This document shows, piece by piece, positions 50,201 through 59,016 of a stretch of DNA of 64,000 nucleotides (positions are counted from its first letter, which is position 1; each line of letters begins with the position of its first letter). The notes beneath the pieces were generated by a model. That model did no database searches. It had not been told where the DNA came from and saw nothing but the letters and a program-made list of their open reading frames with translations. The DNA is from Liolophura sinensis (Eukaryota; Mollusca; Polyplacophora; Chitonida; Chitonidae). The stretch is from NCBI RefSeq assembly GCF_032854445.1, contig NC_088299.1, positions 967,001 through 1,031,000 on the forward strand, in the 5' to 3' direction. A program made the position numbers and the translations under genes.

Positions 50201-52994
50201 GAAATGCGTCAGCACATTAAACTGTGATTTAAAAAAGTCCTGACTGAAATGAACAAAATCTTTGCTTGGGGGTTGATTTTTTGTCCATAATAGCAACAAA
50301 TAACCAAGAGGGGCAAGCACTAAAGTATAATTGATACAGCATGGGAAGCCACCTGCCCTTACTGCAATTACAGCAGCAACAAAGCAGTGACCTACATATC
50401 TCTGGCTCTCCTCTTAGGATGTAAACAGCAGAATCAATAATTATGCACCTTTTGACACACTTAGCTCACTACTGACTCACTCCAACAAATCAGAGATACG
50501 TGCTGAAGCTATTACTATGCATAGACACGCCCTCTCCCCTGACAGCCCCTCAACAGCCAATCAATAACAACCAAAACACTGAGATTTTCTTCAGGTCTTG
50601 GCAATATTGCCATGGGGACTGCTCTAAACACCAGAGACCTGTGACCATCTGATCTGTGAGGTTAACAGAATAAATAGGTCAGCAAAGCACAAAGGATGCC
50701 AAATAACCTCAACTTACCATTTACCAGCAATTTTACTTCAAGCAAGGAAGAATACAGGACATAAGCAAACTTAAGCTATTTCAACATACTAGTATTTTGA
50801 AACTTTTTTTCAAGGTTTACATCTCAAAAATGTATTTTCTTAACATCTGCACACATAGGTATATGATCAGAGGCAAAATTATAAATGAATCTGTGATGGG
50901 CAATTTGTGGAAAGAAAGAGAGCCTGTGGGGGACCACGTCAGTTATTTATAGCTGGAGTGAAATATTTTTTCTCCCATAACTAAACTTTGACAGGCCAGC
51001 TGTTTCCACAATTTTCCACTCTAGTATCAATCCTGTTGTTTACTTTATAAAATCAGTGCTTGATACAAGGTCTTAGCACCTTCATATATTTTAAATTCAT
51101 TTACTCTTTCATAGATATATGAAATTTTAAAATTCTGCCTGTTGATATTTTCAGAAAACATAAAAGGCGACATGGGTTATGAGAAACCGTCTGGGATGAG
51201 TTTTCCTTCCTTGTCAGACATGCCTATCAATGATAGTAAACTTTTCATATCAAGAAAAAGGTATTTCTTTGATGCCACATTCAAGTGTTCATCACTGATA
51301 CCATCAGTATCAAACTTAGCGTTGAATGAAACCAACCTTACTAGAATAACCGCCTCCCCTCTAACCACGCATTTGACAAATGTGAAAGACACAGAAGATA
51401 CACATACATTTACAATACATTTGCATACAAGAAGACAATACATGTAACATATATATTGATAAAGTCCATGTAAAATTTCCTATGTAGATACTAAGATAAT
51501 TCACTTTATTCAAACAGTGGTTCAGTAATGTACATGTAGAACTACAACATTCACTTAAATTTGTTTCAATGATTTAAAGACTTTTTCAAGCCTTAGTCCT
51601 GTAACATTTTAGTGCTTCCTAAGCTAGTTAACACAGATAAGCAAACCCGTAGTAAATTTGAAACATCACTAAGAAACTAAGCTAATAATTTTCTTGGTCA
51701 CTGATCAGTCAGGAAAATTTTTACTTCAACAATTTACTATTTTAACAAAGTTTGGAAGTTTTCCACGAAGATAGTTAAATACATCACTATGGTTTAAAAT
51801 AGGCTACATAATGTCTGGTCTAACTACTTCTCATTGCAAAATGCTTCCAGTTTTTGGAATGAACATATATTATATATGTCCATTTCATCATGCTCCTTCC
51901 AAAAATTAGATGTTGTAACATTTTAAACTGAAACCTACAAGAAATAATACACTACCCAATAAATGAACTAGTCATTAAACGCACATGCAATGTATCTTGA
52001 ATTCGTAAAAGTAAACACGTGGGTAGCCATAAAACTACCACCACACCACATGGCGAGCTGAACTGAAAACATGGAAGCGGGAAAAAGATGGACGCTCTTA
52101 CTACAAAGCCTTTGTTCTCATTTCAAGAAAACAGTCCGTCAAACGAGTTTTAAACCTCATGCCTCCCCACACAAAACGTGTATCTGTCCACAAAGCTACC
52201 TAAACATATAAAATGGTTTACCTGACACAAGGTTAGAAGCGTGGTAAAGCTCGTACTGATCTCCTTCATGACGAACGAGTTCAGTAGTAAACTGGCGCGA
52301 TGACCTAATTTCGCCAAGCTTGAGCTGCCTCCGCTCCTCATTCACCGTTTACTCATTCATTGTGAGTCAACGTAACCTTGCAGTGTTCTGGTTTGCTATC
52401 GACACCAGCAGGGATTTGCTCACATGCTCCCAGTCGTGTAATCCCGGAAAATGCAACATAGCCCTAAAAACATACGTCTTTCGAATCGGCATGTGCGCGG
52501 GATTCGTTAGGGCCTCTCTTCAAGTTCAAAAGGTCGCCAGGAAACCCCTGTGGTCACATGACCTTCCAACACCATCATGGTGATAAATTTTGGCATTTAG
52601 CTCTCAGGAAGACGACAAAACAGCTTCATAGACGGATACAAGAACATAAATTGACATGGTCAGTGGGAAGACAGGCTTCTGATCTATGTGGTTACATTAG
52701 TGGGTGAGCATAAAATGAAAGCTGGACTGGCAATTGATTATAAGAACAACGGCGCGAATTCACATCAAAACAAAAATCCGAGTACATTTCTCCTTCGACG
52801 TAAAAACACAACAATGGGCACGACAAGGGTAGATAACTCCACAATAAATGTTACTTACAGCTATCGGAATTATCATCCGAATCTTCTTGATAGAAGTCAA
52901 TATCTGGAAAAGAATTTAATATCGTTAAAAATGGCGCAAAAGTTTCAAATTCGAGCGACAAACCACAAAGATGTGAGGTGGACTCACCCGCCAT
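28782..52994 (-). CDS. PPP4R1: PPP4R1, protein phosphatase 4 regulatory subunit 1, with two apparent frameshifts
   Basis: HEAT-repeat scaffold that binds and directs the PP4 catalytic subunit. Exons: 52988-52994, 52859-52903, 48429-48543, 47691-47797, 46799-46941, 46221-46281, 45941-46028, 42983-43087, 42566-42631, 42061-42219, 40748-40863, 39071-40115, 36220-36329, 35616-35801, 35127-35288, 34847-34947, 34319-34439, 33878-33993, 32506-32666, 31236-31372, and a tentative terminal 28782-28814. Phases match throughout if one base is restored in exon 7 and one in exon 12, giving about 1061 residues (human about 950). Landmarks: QKLEKYMNSDNIFSR, VRKTSQAALLVLLEQEL, LFHVRKVCAANFGDIC, VWGVRKACAECFM (N-terminal HEAT); an acidic Ser-rich linker of about 350 residues in exon 12 containing NFQFWRTPIPAVDLDLD; then YLSMVDPSRAQTVDTEI and WKVRRTLAFSIHEL (C-terminal HEAT). 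Intron 7 hosts the miR-71/miR-2 hairpins. Intron 2 (48544-52858) shows nothing but AT-rich sequence and one dispersed repeat. Confidence 0.93.
29239..29274 (+). repeat. Poly(A) tract, 36 A
   Basis: An uninterrupted run of 36 adenines in the last PPP4R1 intron. It could be a retroelement tail, but no SINE body is recognisable directly upstream. Length is likely assembly-sensitive. Confidence 0.85.
30270..30400 (-). mobile_element. SINE (type A) fragment, reverse
   Basis: On the plus strand it reads GCCGTACTCAAGAATATTTC, then ACTTATACGACGACGGCCAG and GGGAGGAGCC, which is the reverse complement of the common SINE 3' region. The AAAT tail is degraded. Confidence 0.6.
31585..31675 (+). mobile_element. 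SINE (type A) fragment
   Basis: It contains ACCACCATAAAGCTGGCCTC, then GCGAAATATTCCCGAGTACA and a short AAATAAATTA tail. It is a diverged 3' fragment in a PPP4R1 intron. Confidence 0.6.
33553..33631 (-). repeat. Strong unassigned hairpin in a PPP4R1 intron
   Basis: Perfect 16-bp arms CAAGCTAGATGATCAC (33558-33573) and GTGATCATCTAGCTTG (33611-33626) with a 37-base loop. By eye about five more pairs form outside and a few inside after single mismatches. Stem length and loop fit a microRNA precursor, but I do not recognise a mature sequence. A small fold-back transposon is an equally good explanation. Confidence 0.45.
33791..33812 (+). repeat. Poly(T) tract
   Basis: A run of more than 20 T in a PPP4R1 intron, equal to poly(A) on the host strand. 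It may be the end of a decayed retroelement. Confidence 0.7.
36650..37480 (-). mobile_element. Decayed BED-finger hAT transposon remnant in PPP4R1 intron 12
   Basis: The low-coordinate end begins TAGGGGTGGGTATTGCC, a typical hAT-like terminus, followed by CAATATATTGCG/CAATATATTGCC subterminal repeats near 36690-36740. On the minus strand around 37290-37393 an interrupted frame reads a BED zinc-finger pattern: VVCDKCG, then GGATSLGTYLRWCHF (C-x2-C with a degraded His end). Around 37081-37125 it reads FIVKDLRPF, which is conserved downstream of BED fingers in hAT transposases. A stop interrupts the N-terminus and the catalytic core is missing, so it is dead. The distal terminus was not located. 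Confidence 0.6.
43421..43490 (-). ncRNA. mir-2: miR-2 family hairpin, copy 6 (last in cluster)
   Basis: The predicted mature strand is the 3' arm, 43426-43448 on the minus strand, beginning TATCACAGCCTGCTTTGATG; the seed ATCACAG is that of the miR-2 family. The 5' arm (about 43463-43488) reads CTCATCCAGGTGGTTGTGAT and pairs across a loop of about 11-13 bases. This copy ends GAGA rather than GAGC. It lies 181 bp downstream of copy 5. The miR-2 family represses pro-apoptotic and other targets in insects; targets here are unknown. Confidence 0.88.
43622..43692 (-). ncRNA. mir-2: miR-2 family hairpin, copy 5
   Basis: The mature 3' arm is 43628-43650 on the minus strand, beginning TATCACAGCCAGCTTTGATG and ending AGC. 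To my knowledge this is the classic insect miR-2a sequence. The 5' arm (about 43664-43688) reads TTCATCAAAGTGGTGGTGAT and pairs nearly fully across a loop of about 13 bases. The mature sequence is identical to copies 1 and 4. Confidence 0.92.
43779..43797 (+). repeat. Poly(T) tract between miR-2 hairpins
   Basis: About 19 T on the plus strand, equal to poly(A) on the host strand, 35 bp from copy 4 on its 3' side. Confidence 0.7.
43826..43896 (-). ncRNA. mir-2: miR-2 family hairpin, copy 4
   Basis: The mature 3' arm is 43832-43854 on the minus strand, beginning TATCACAGCCAGCTTTGATG and ending AGC. The 5' arm (about 43869-43893) reads GGCCCATCAGGCTGACTGTG and pairs with a bulge opposite the mature middle. 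The loop is about 14-16 bases. Same orientation as the PPP4R1 transcript and the other copies. Confidence 0.9.
44291..44358 (-). ncRNA. mir-2: miR-2 family hairpin, copy 3, best-paired stem
   Basis: The mature 3' arm is 44295-44317 on the minus strand, beginning TATCACAGCCTGCTTTGATG and ending AGC. The 5' arm reads CCAGTCATCAAAGTGGCTGT and continues GACATG. The two arms pair almost completely around a 12-base loop (CTGACCATAGCC). It has T rather than A at mature position 11 compared with copies 1, 4 and 5. Confidence 0.92.
45003..45072 (-). ncRNA. mir-2: miR-2 family hairpin, copy 2, divergent 3' end
   Basis: The mature 3' arm is 45009-45031 on the minus strand, beginning TATCACAGCCTGCTTGGATC and ending AGT. 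The seed ATCACAG is retained, but the 3' half (TTGGATCAG) differs from the other copies, and the 5' arm (GGTCTGACCAAGTGGCAGTG) has changed with it so the stem still pairs. As I recall, lophotrochozoan miR-2 variants with this 3' end are known. Confidence 0.9.
45358..45430 (-). ncRNA. mir-2: miR-2 family hairpin, copy 1 (next to miR-71)
   Basis: The mature 3' arm is 45364-45386 on the minus strand, beginning TATCACAGCCAGCTTTGATG and ending AGC, identical to copies 4 and 5. The 5' arm (about 45402-45425) reads GGACGTCAATGCTGGCATGT. It pairs more loosely, with two or three mismatches, and the loop is about 16 bases. It is the first miR-2 copy after miR-71 in transcript order, 262 bp downstream of it. 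Confidence 0.87.
45648..45720 (-). ncRNA. mir-71: miR-71 hairpin, head of the cluster
   Basis: The mature 5' arm is 45691-45713 on the minus strand, beginning TGAAAGACATGGGTAGTGAG and ending ATG, the canonical miR-71 sequence. The 3' arm (45653-45675) reads CTTACTAGCATGTCTTTTGC. The stem CTATG..AAAGACATG..TAGT.AGATG pairs with few mismatches around a loop of about 15 bases. miR-71 is a conserved protostome microRNA absent from vertebrates. It lies 221 bp inside PPP4R1 intron 7, on the same strand as the gene. Confidence 0.95.
47165..47430 (-). mobile_element. SINE (type A), reverse, with remains of the tRNA-like head
   Basis: Plus strand: GATTGGAGCTTATGCCGTAC, TCAGAAATATTTCCCTTCAA and ATGGTGGGAAGAAAC (reverse 3' end), then GTCAGACCTTCACCTGAGTT and a head region to about 47430. 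It lies in a PPP4R1 intron. Confidence 0.65.
49095..49210 (+). repeat. Dispersed repeat, copy 2 (also at 16010-16110)
   Basis: CAGTCGTCCCCACATTATTG is followed by TTTAAGGAATAACCCGTTTT and GGATAGCAAACTGTATGAC, matching the CDT1 intron 1 copy. The terminus resembles those of pogo/Tigger elements. No transposase coding was seen. Confidence 0.45.
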
Positions 52995-53090
52995 GATGGA
53001 AAAGACCACGAGGTGTGCGATCAGCGCATTGATTGGATAATGACGCGTTCGCTGTACCATGTGATTGGCTGACACGAATTTGTTTTTCAG
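52995..53090 (-). promoter_or_regulatory. PPP4R1 proximal promoter with two CCAAT boxes
   Basis: Directly upstream of the PPP4R1 ATG (52994) there are two CCAAT motifs on the minus strand, at 53032-53036 and 53064-53068 (plus ATTGG), 32 bp apart. A TGACGCG sequence lies between them. Paired NF-Y-type CCAAT boxes suit a TATA-less housekeeping promoter. The start site is not defined. Confidence 0.5.
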
Positions 53091-53934
53091 AAATTACGAT
53101 GAGGCACGAATGGTGACTTACGGACTTTGCCGATGAGTCATTTGCCATGGCCAAAACTGCGCCGTGGTGATTTCCAGCTTCATTATGTAGAACAAATTAA
53201 GTCGACAGCCAGCTGCTCGTCTGGTTTACATGGAACCATTTCTTACTGATGAACAAAGATAGACGAATGCAGAGGACAAATATATGCGTGAATGTGTCGA
53301 GTTGAAGAAATTTGAGACAAAAGATTATGCCGAGTGGAGGTGCCATGCAGATTTAGCGAAGGCAAAGGTGGGAGGGGCATCCACATTATCTATGTAGTGC
53401 TGCGAAAACTGCACACTTTTGCATGACATCAGTGATATTTAGGGACATGTCATTAGGCAGTGCAAGAATAAGTGACACCACCATCGGCAGGCATAATTTA
53501 TGTTTGTAAAATTTTCCTTCCCCCAAAATATTCACCCAATCTAACTGAATAAAATTTTCTGGCAAAAGTGAACAGAAATAACTACTTAATCCATGAATAA
53601 GACTTCTGGAAGCGAGGTTAGTTAATATGAAGTTCAAACATTACACTGCCAACTGTTTGTGGGAACTGTATATATCATAGAATTAAATTTCTTTGTCAAA
53701 GTACATTTATACATTTGTACATTTCAGGCAATTCCTGTTGTAGAAAGCAGTGTTGAACAAACCAGCAGTTTAATTAACATTTACTGGTACCAGCACATTC
53801 AGAGTACAGGTTGCCACTATCAGCAGTTTGATCCTGTTTTGATTATATGGTTAAGAGATTCAGTCCCCATATGAATTTTACCTGTCATAATTTATTAAGT
53901 TGAAACCATATATACTACGGATACCAGGGGGGAA

Positions 53935-54345
53935 GTGTGGATTGCAGCAGTGGTCAGGTGGTTAGCATGCTACTACAGCACAAGGACTCTGGAGCCTCTC
54001 ACAAAACGGGTCGCATTGAGTTCAATCTTAGGCTGGCTTCCTCTTTAGTGACACAGGTTTAGCCAGGGCATGACACAGAGTCTATGCGACACCCTATTCT
54101 GACAAAATGAACATGGGAGAGATAGGGAAAATAGGAGAAACTTAGAAATGAGATGGCCTGATTTCAGATTCTGGTTAAATCTTCGAAAGGTATGTCAGCA
54201 ACCTGTGAATGGTTGTGGGTTTGCAACGCGCTCCGCCAGTTTACTCCCACCATATAATGCTGGCCGCCATTATATACATGCCAGTGAAATGTTCTTGAGT
54301 ATGGGGCAAAACACCAATAAAATAAGTAAACAAATGAATTTAATT
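53935..54345 (+). mobile_element. Near full-length type A SINE
   Basis: The tRNA-like head GTGGTCAGGTGGTTAGCATG, with a B-box-like GTCGCATTGAGTTCAATC, leads through a body to GGTATGTCAGCAACCTGTGA, TTTACTCCCACCATATAATG, CTGGCCGCCATTATATACAT and AAATGTTCTTGAGTATGGGG, then ACACCAATAAAATAAGT. It shows how the short 3' fragments elsewhere in the window relate to a complete unit. Confidence 0.7.
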
Positions 54346-55195
54346 CATGACTAATTATATTGTTGATGTACATTTACTGCTAGTGTACCAGAATCTTTTA
54401 TAGAAATTAACTGATGCACTAATAGCAATATTAACATTGTACAGGCATGTACAGTAGCTGAATCGATAATATGGTGGATACTTACTTGTATGTTTCTCTT
54501 TACCTTTATAAGCTGGGCATGTCCAGTGATCTTAAGCCATATTTGACGAGTTTGTTTGATATGGCTCATCAAGGTGCTTAAAAAGGGTTTTAATTTTGAA
54601 GGTAAAGATTTTTCTGGCCCAATAATTTTAATCTGAGGACATATTTGGACATAGAGTTCTAGCAAAAAATGTCATCCATGATAAACCAAAGGTGTCTGTA
54701 TGGTTTCATAGTGCTGGTTTCATAGTGCTGGTTTCATGTTCTAGTCTTTCATCCAAAACTTTCTCTAGAGCTGGAAGCATTGTGGCAATGAGAATTACTT
54801 CTTACAGGGCACAGTTATAACTAGTAATGTTAAATTTGTACAGCAACAGTTAAAAATAAGCAGGCTGTTGAATTTTGCTTGGGTCAGCCTACACTGGCCT
54901 AGGTATCTGACTTAACAACCTAGCTCTTACTATATCTGCATAATTAAAATGCCCATAATAATGACATTTCTGAAATCTGCTAGGTGCTAAGGAAAGAAAA
55001 AAAGAGAAATAACATAATACAAAGCGGCTGAATGTGAAGAGCTCAGGTTTGTTCATTTACAAATGACGATAGATGTAAAATGGTCGATCCCAACATACTG
55101 ATGACTCAGCCTTAGTCAGCAACCTTTGATGGAACACACCTACCACCTGTTCTTGTCCTATGTGATGTCCTGCTGAAGCAACCTTGGGGCCGGTG

Positions 55196-55319
55196 TCACA
55201 AAGCAATTTTGGGCTGTGATAGTAAAATTTCAACAAAGTACGAGGTTTCAGATATTTTACTTTGTCATGAAAAGGAAAGATTTGGAGTAAAGCCCAAAAT
55301 GACTTTGTGAAACAGGGCG
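55196..55319. mobile_element. MITE with about 27-bp terminal inverted repeats
   Basis: The left end GGCCGGTGTCACAAAGCAAT continues TTTGGGCT; the right end AGCCCAAAATGACTTTGTGA continues AACAGGGC. They pair as imperfect inverted repeats around a centre of about 65 bp with no coding content. The GGCC-GGTT/GTC-ACAAAGC terminus is a recurrent fold-back pattern in invertebrate genomes. A fragment resembling its end (GCTTCATGAAACCGCCC) occurs near 57609. Confidence 0.65.
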
Positions 55320-55699
55320 TTGGTCCATGACTTTGGGCAGTTCAGTTGTTCACTTCATGGTCCTGCTTCAAATTTGCTTGCATGAGGTTTTCTTTATCTA
55401 ATATCGTCATAACTCACACAGTGACAAATTATTAATCATAAGGTGTAGAAGGGTGTGGCTTTGACCATATTAATCTCATTTTTATTCTACACCTCAACCT
55501 TATGTTATTGTTCATTGCCACCATATTTACTGAGCTAATCAAATGATCAGAGTTGAACAACAGTCAAAGAATGAAAATGGGTGCGTTTTTCAAATGTACT
55601 TCCCCTATGAAATTTTTTGAATTGAGTTTTTAAGATTGAATGGCATACATGCAAGAAAATCACAGCCAAGAGCACGATATGCCAGTATCTCAGTGTGTC

Positions 55700-55980
55700 A
55701 GGTACACCACTCCTAACTATGAGTAGGTGTGGGTTCAAACCCAGCCTTCAACAGGGAATGTAGATTCCCCTGCACATTTTTTGTAGGGGACTTGGTTAAA
55801 ATAAGCTGTCGACAGATTGCAGCTTGTGGAGCCAGTCTGTTGTTCATCATTGACTTGCTAAAGGTATATGGTTTACCGCAGGTACCTCGAACCGTTTCGG
55901 CCTCCACCCATAAAACTGACTGTTACATCATACAAGTGAAATATCCTTGAGTATGGCATTAAAGACAAATCAATGAATCA
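55700..55980 (+). mobile_element. SINE (type A) with B-box-like head and tail
   Basis: GTGGGTTCAAACCCAGCC resembles a B box. Further on come ATTGACTTGCTAAAGGTATA, CCTCCACCCATAAAACTGAC and AGTGAAATATCCTTGAGTAT, then GACAAATCAATGAATCAAAT. A small open frame inside is fortuitous. Confidence 0.65.
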
Positions 55981-56835
55981 AATCTGCACACGTTTAATAC
56001 CACTTTACCATTATTTTGGTGATTCCACAATGGTACCTCAAAATGACAACTTCTGTAATACTCCCTCATTGGAACACCGTCAACTAATGCAGCAGAAATG
56101 ATGCCTAAGAGACAGGATACTGGCATGGGATGATCAGTACTTGGCTAATTCTTTTGTGCTGAGTGATTTTTAAGCCTTGGAAAGCCCTTAAGATTTCTGA
56201 TTTTGTAGTCTTAATTTCCATGCGCAAGTATGGCTTGACTCAGGATTTAACTGCTAATTCCTGCTTACAGTGTGGACTGGTGGGCACGTCCATTTGATAA
56301 GGGAGTTTTCTCTCTTATCAATTATTGATTATTATTGAATTCTTTTGTTACTAAAGTCATGTTGTACCATATGACTTGTCAAAAATGGTAGGAAACTTTT
56401 GATAAAGTTTAGTTATGAATTACCTGTCTTGTTGAGTTCTGGATGCACACTTAAGTGACACCAGTTTTCTTTAGGAACTTCCTATGTTCACAAATGCTCA
56501 GTTCTCCATGTTTCTCGTTTGTCTACTCTAACCTACTTTTTGTGAAAATATTTCAGATGCCTATGCCACAGTGAATGTAATCAAAAATAGTTGCATAATA
56601 TTTCTGACAAGTCATGTGGTATAATAGGACTTTTGTACCGATACCTTTTTTTACCTGTACCGATAAGGGTTCTCGCCTATTAGATGAGGTAATAATGATA
56701 TGATCAGACGTTTCATAAATTGAAAGCACTGATTTCATGTCTGGTATTACTACCTTCACCTTTTCACACCTTGTAGTTTGTTTTCAAAGCTTTGACTGTA
56801 ATAAATCTGCTTTCCTGTTTTCAGAAACTTCAGTC

Positions 56836-57135
56836 ATGTCAGAATCAAATATCTATGATGACCAGGTCCATAAACAAGAACAGAGGACTTTCCTGAGGGA
56901 GAGGTTTTTACGGCTCCTGACCTCCCAGAAAGGTGCCCCAGTACAGTTCCAGCTTTATGAACGCACAGCAGTACAAGGCATCCTTGCTCCTGTAGACATT
57001 GACTTTGCCCACATTCAGGTCACTGATCTGAAGACTCCCATGGGGGTGGTGCCCAATGCTGTGTTACGCACATCAGACATCCTCTCCATGAAGATACTAT
57101 GTGATACTAAAACTGAGCAAAACCTGCCATCATGA
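56836..57135 (+). CDS. GEMIN7: GEMIN7, Sm-like component of the SMN complex
   Basis: Gemin7 pairs with Gemin6 as a surrogate Sm dimer and helps the SMN complex assemble Sm rings on spliceosomal snRNAs. The whole coding sequence is one exon of 99 residues (human 131; the difference is the N-terminal extension). An acceptor (TTTTCAG, ending 56824) precedes the exon, and the first ATG after it (56836) starts MSESNIYDDQVHKQEQ. Residues about 22-32 form the conserved helix LRERFLRLLTS. The Sm-like strands follow: PVQFQLYERTAVQGILA, IDFAHIQVTDLKTPMGV, AVLRTSDILSMKI. This matches the family order RERYLR, FTLHEG, then LQTPIGV and LRCSDIIS. It is divergently placed from PPP4R1, about 3.8 kb away. The 5' UTR exon was not found. 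Frame and fold look intact. Confidence 0.93.
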   Translation: MSESNIYDDQVHKQEQRTFLRERFLRLLTSQKGAPVQFQLYERTAVQGILAPVDIDFAHIQVTDLKTPMGVVPNAVLRTSDILSMKILCDTKTEQNLPS

Positions 57136-57919
57136 AAAAAAAAAAAGTGATCAACTTAGACCAATATATTGCATTTTTCAGTGTTTCGTTTTAAATGGGG
57201 TAAGTGACAGGTTTGTATCAAAACTATGCATGTGTCCATTCTCCTATTGTAGAAGCAGCTGACTTATTCTATCGGGTTGTCTGCCATAGATATGGGCTGT
57301 ATGAACACCCTGTTCTCCTGTTTGTGGAAGGGAGTCATTGCTCTTGTCGACCTGACCAAGCCATTGTTTTCTTTGCTTTAACTGCTATCCTGAGGTGGCA
57401 TTTTCATGCACTGTCATTCTCCATTTTTTGAAGTGGCATTGATTGATGTGAAGTGAATGTAAACACATTGTAGTTTATAGGTGTCACTTAAACACAAGCA
57501 ACTTTTAACTGAAACATCATTGTGGATATGCATGTTCAAGTACCATGACAAAATATGTTATAGAGATATAAAGTGCACTTAGCTAAGGGCTACTTAGCTC
57601 TAAGTATGCTTCATGAAACCGCCCTCTGGTTATTAGCTTGCGATGTCAACTGTTTCAAGGGAAGTAACTCCATTCATCTAAAGGAGTATCCACATGTACA
57701 TTCAGTTCATAACTCTTGCAGAAATTTGGAAGTAGCACCTTTGCACTGTTAAACATGAATTGTGTTATATGTCACTCCAGAGATTAGAAATGGTCGTAAA
57801 TGTACAGAAATCAGACAAATTGATCTCATCATGGTTTCTGGGAAACAGTTTGTCACTGGCAGCTTTCGTCTGTCAACAGATAGTATCAGCTTCCTGGAAA
57901 TTAAATCATTCTAACAGTT

Positions 57920-57925
57920 AATAAA
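57920..57925 (+). terminator. GEMIN7 polyadenylation signal AATAAA
   Basis: A canonical AATAAA 785 bp after the GEMIN7 stop, followed within 25-45 bases by a GT-rich element (GTTTTTGTTGTGTGTTGTTG). The 3' UTR would span 57136 to about 57945. This is the best-formed poly(A) site in the window. Confidence 0.7.
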
Positions 57926-57991
57926 ATTTGTTGAAGACAGTGAAGTTTTTGTTGTGTGTTGTTGCTTTCAGCAACCGGTTTCTCACAAAAG

Positions 57992-58212
57992 GGTGTATTC
58001 GAATCGAAATCCTCATTTTGATCTCGCACTATAAAGCGGTTTTAAGTGCAAAACTTTAACACGAGATGGCTGTTTGAGACTTTGGAACGGCACTCTGGTG
58101 TGCCAAAAAAATGATATTAGAAATAGAGTGCCCTCTGTGCTCTTTTTTTGCACTTATACACTTGCATAGACTGACACAAGAATATTGCACACTAATCTGG
58201 ATTCGAATATAC
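57992..58212. mobile_element. Candidate MITE with 15-bp terminal inverted repeats
   Basis: The left end GGTGTATTCGAATC and the right end GATTCGAATATACC are inverted copies with one mismatch, 220 bp apart, enclosing non-coding sequence. It starts just after the GEMIN7 poly(A) site. No clear target-site duplication was read. Confidence 0.5.
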
Positions 58213-58404
58213 CGTCTTGAAAACTCGAAAGTTTGGACTGTTATGTAATTGGCCATTAATGTTTTTTAGTTCAGACTACTGGTATATATTTTTACTTGTA
58301 TGTTTGACAACCATATGCATATACTCTCATAAATCAATAAAGCAGTCAGTCTTGCAGCACATGCAACAGGTTCCGGGCGTAGCAACTCTTGGACATGTTT
58401 CATC

Positions 58405-58485
58405 CAACCGCGACTTGTGTACAGGTCACTGAAAATTCTACAGTATTTTCTTGAGTGTGGCATAATTCGCAATCAAATAATAAAA
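58405..58485 (+). mobile_element. Small SINE (type A) 3' remnant
   Basis: CAGTATTTTCTTGAGTGTGG, CATAATTCGCAATCAAATAA and TAAAATAC match the family end with several substitutions. Confidence 0.45.
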
Positions 58486-59016
58486 TACTTCCTCACTTTT
58501 AGTGCTGTTAGCATAAGTGAATACTAGTAGGGCAAATACTGGTCATGTCTGATGTCCTTTACATTTAGTTCCTGGCATGAAACATTTCGGAAAGAATCTG
58601 TAGGCAATGTGAAAGCCAAAACAGAGAAGTTTGATACCATACTGAGCCTGGACAATTACCCTAATTCCTCAACGTTTTTGCATATGAAAGAGCAACTTTC
58701 AGTGCAATTTATTCACACTTTTAATTCGACTTTTGAAGACAAACTACTTTGGTTGAATTGGCCAATTTTCCCGGCTTCCCCAAAACTATGATTTTTATCC
58801 CTTTACACAGAATAATGCCTTCAGAATATGCTTGAAACACCTTACAAACATGCGAAAAGGCTGAAGAATTACAGTATTACAGTTTCTGGTACATCTAAGT
58901 TCTTATGTTAAGTATCTTACAGTGATTCTGGATAATTATTTATGATAATATTATCTGACAAGTGAGGCTTGTTTAGAATCTTGCATTCAGCACTGCAACT
59001 TAACACCTGGACAAAT

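Larger units (their letters stand above)
53091..56824. other. Intergenic region between PPP4R1 and GEMIN7
   Basis: The 5' UTR exon(s) of GEMIN7 should lie here or near the PPP4R1 promoter, because the coding exon is preceded by a splice acceptor; I could not locate them. The region holds a near full-length type A SINE (53935-54345), a MITE (55196-55319), another SINE (55700-55980) and a short direct repeat of GGTTTCATAGTGCT near 54702-54735. No other coding signal was seen. Confidence 0.5.

Noticed and set aside
51142-51447. Plus-strand open frame of 101 codons in PPP4R1 intron 2
   Set aside because: Ordinary AT-rich composition, no domain motif, and the opposite strand is equally open.
57204-57431. 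Open frame just after GEMIN7
   Set aside because: It lies within the GEMIN7 3' UTR before the AATAAA and has no family similarity.
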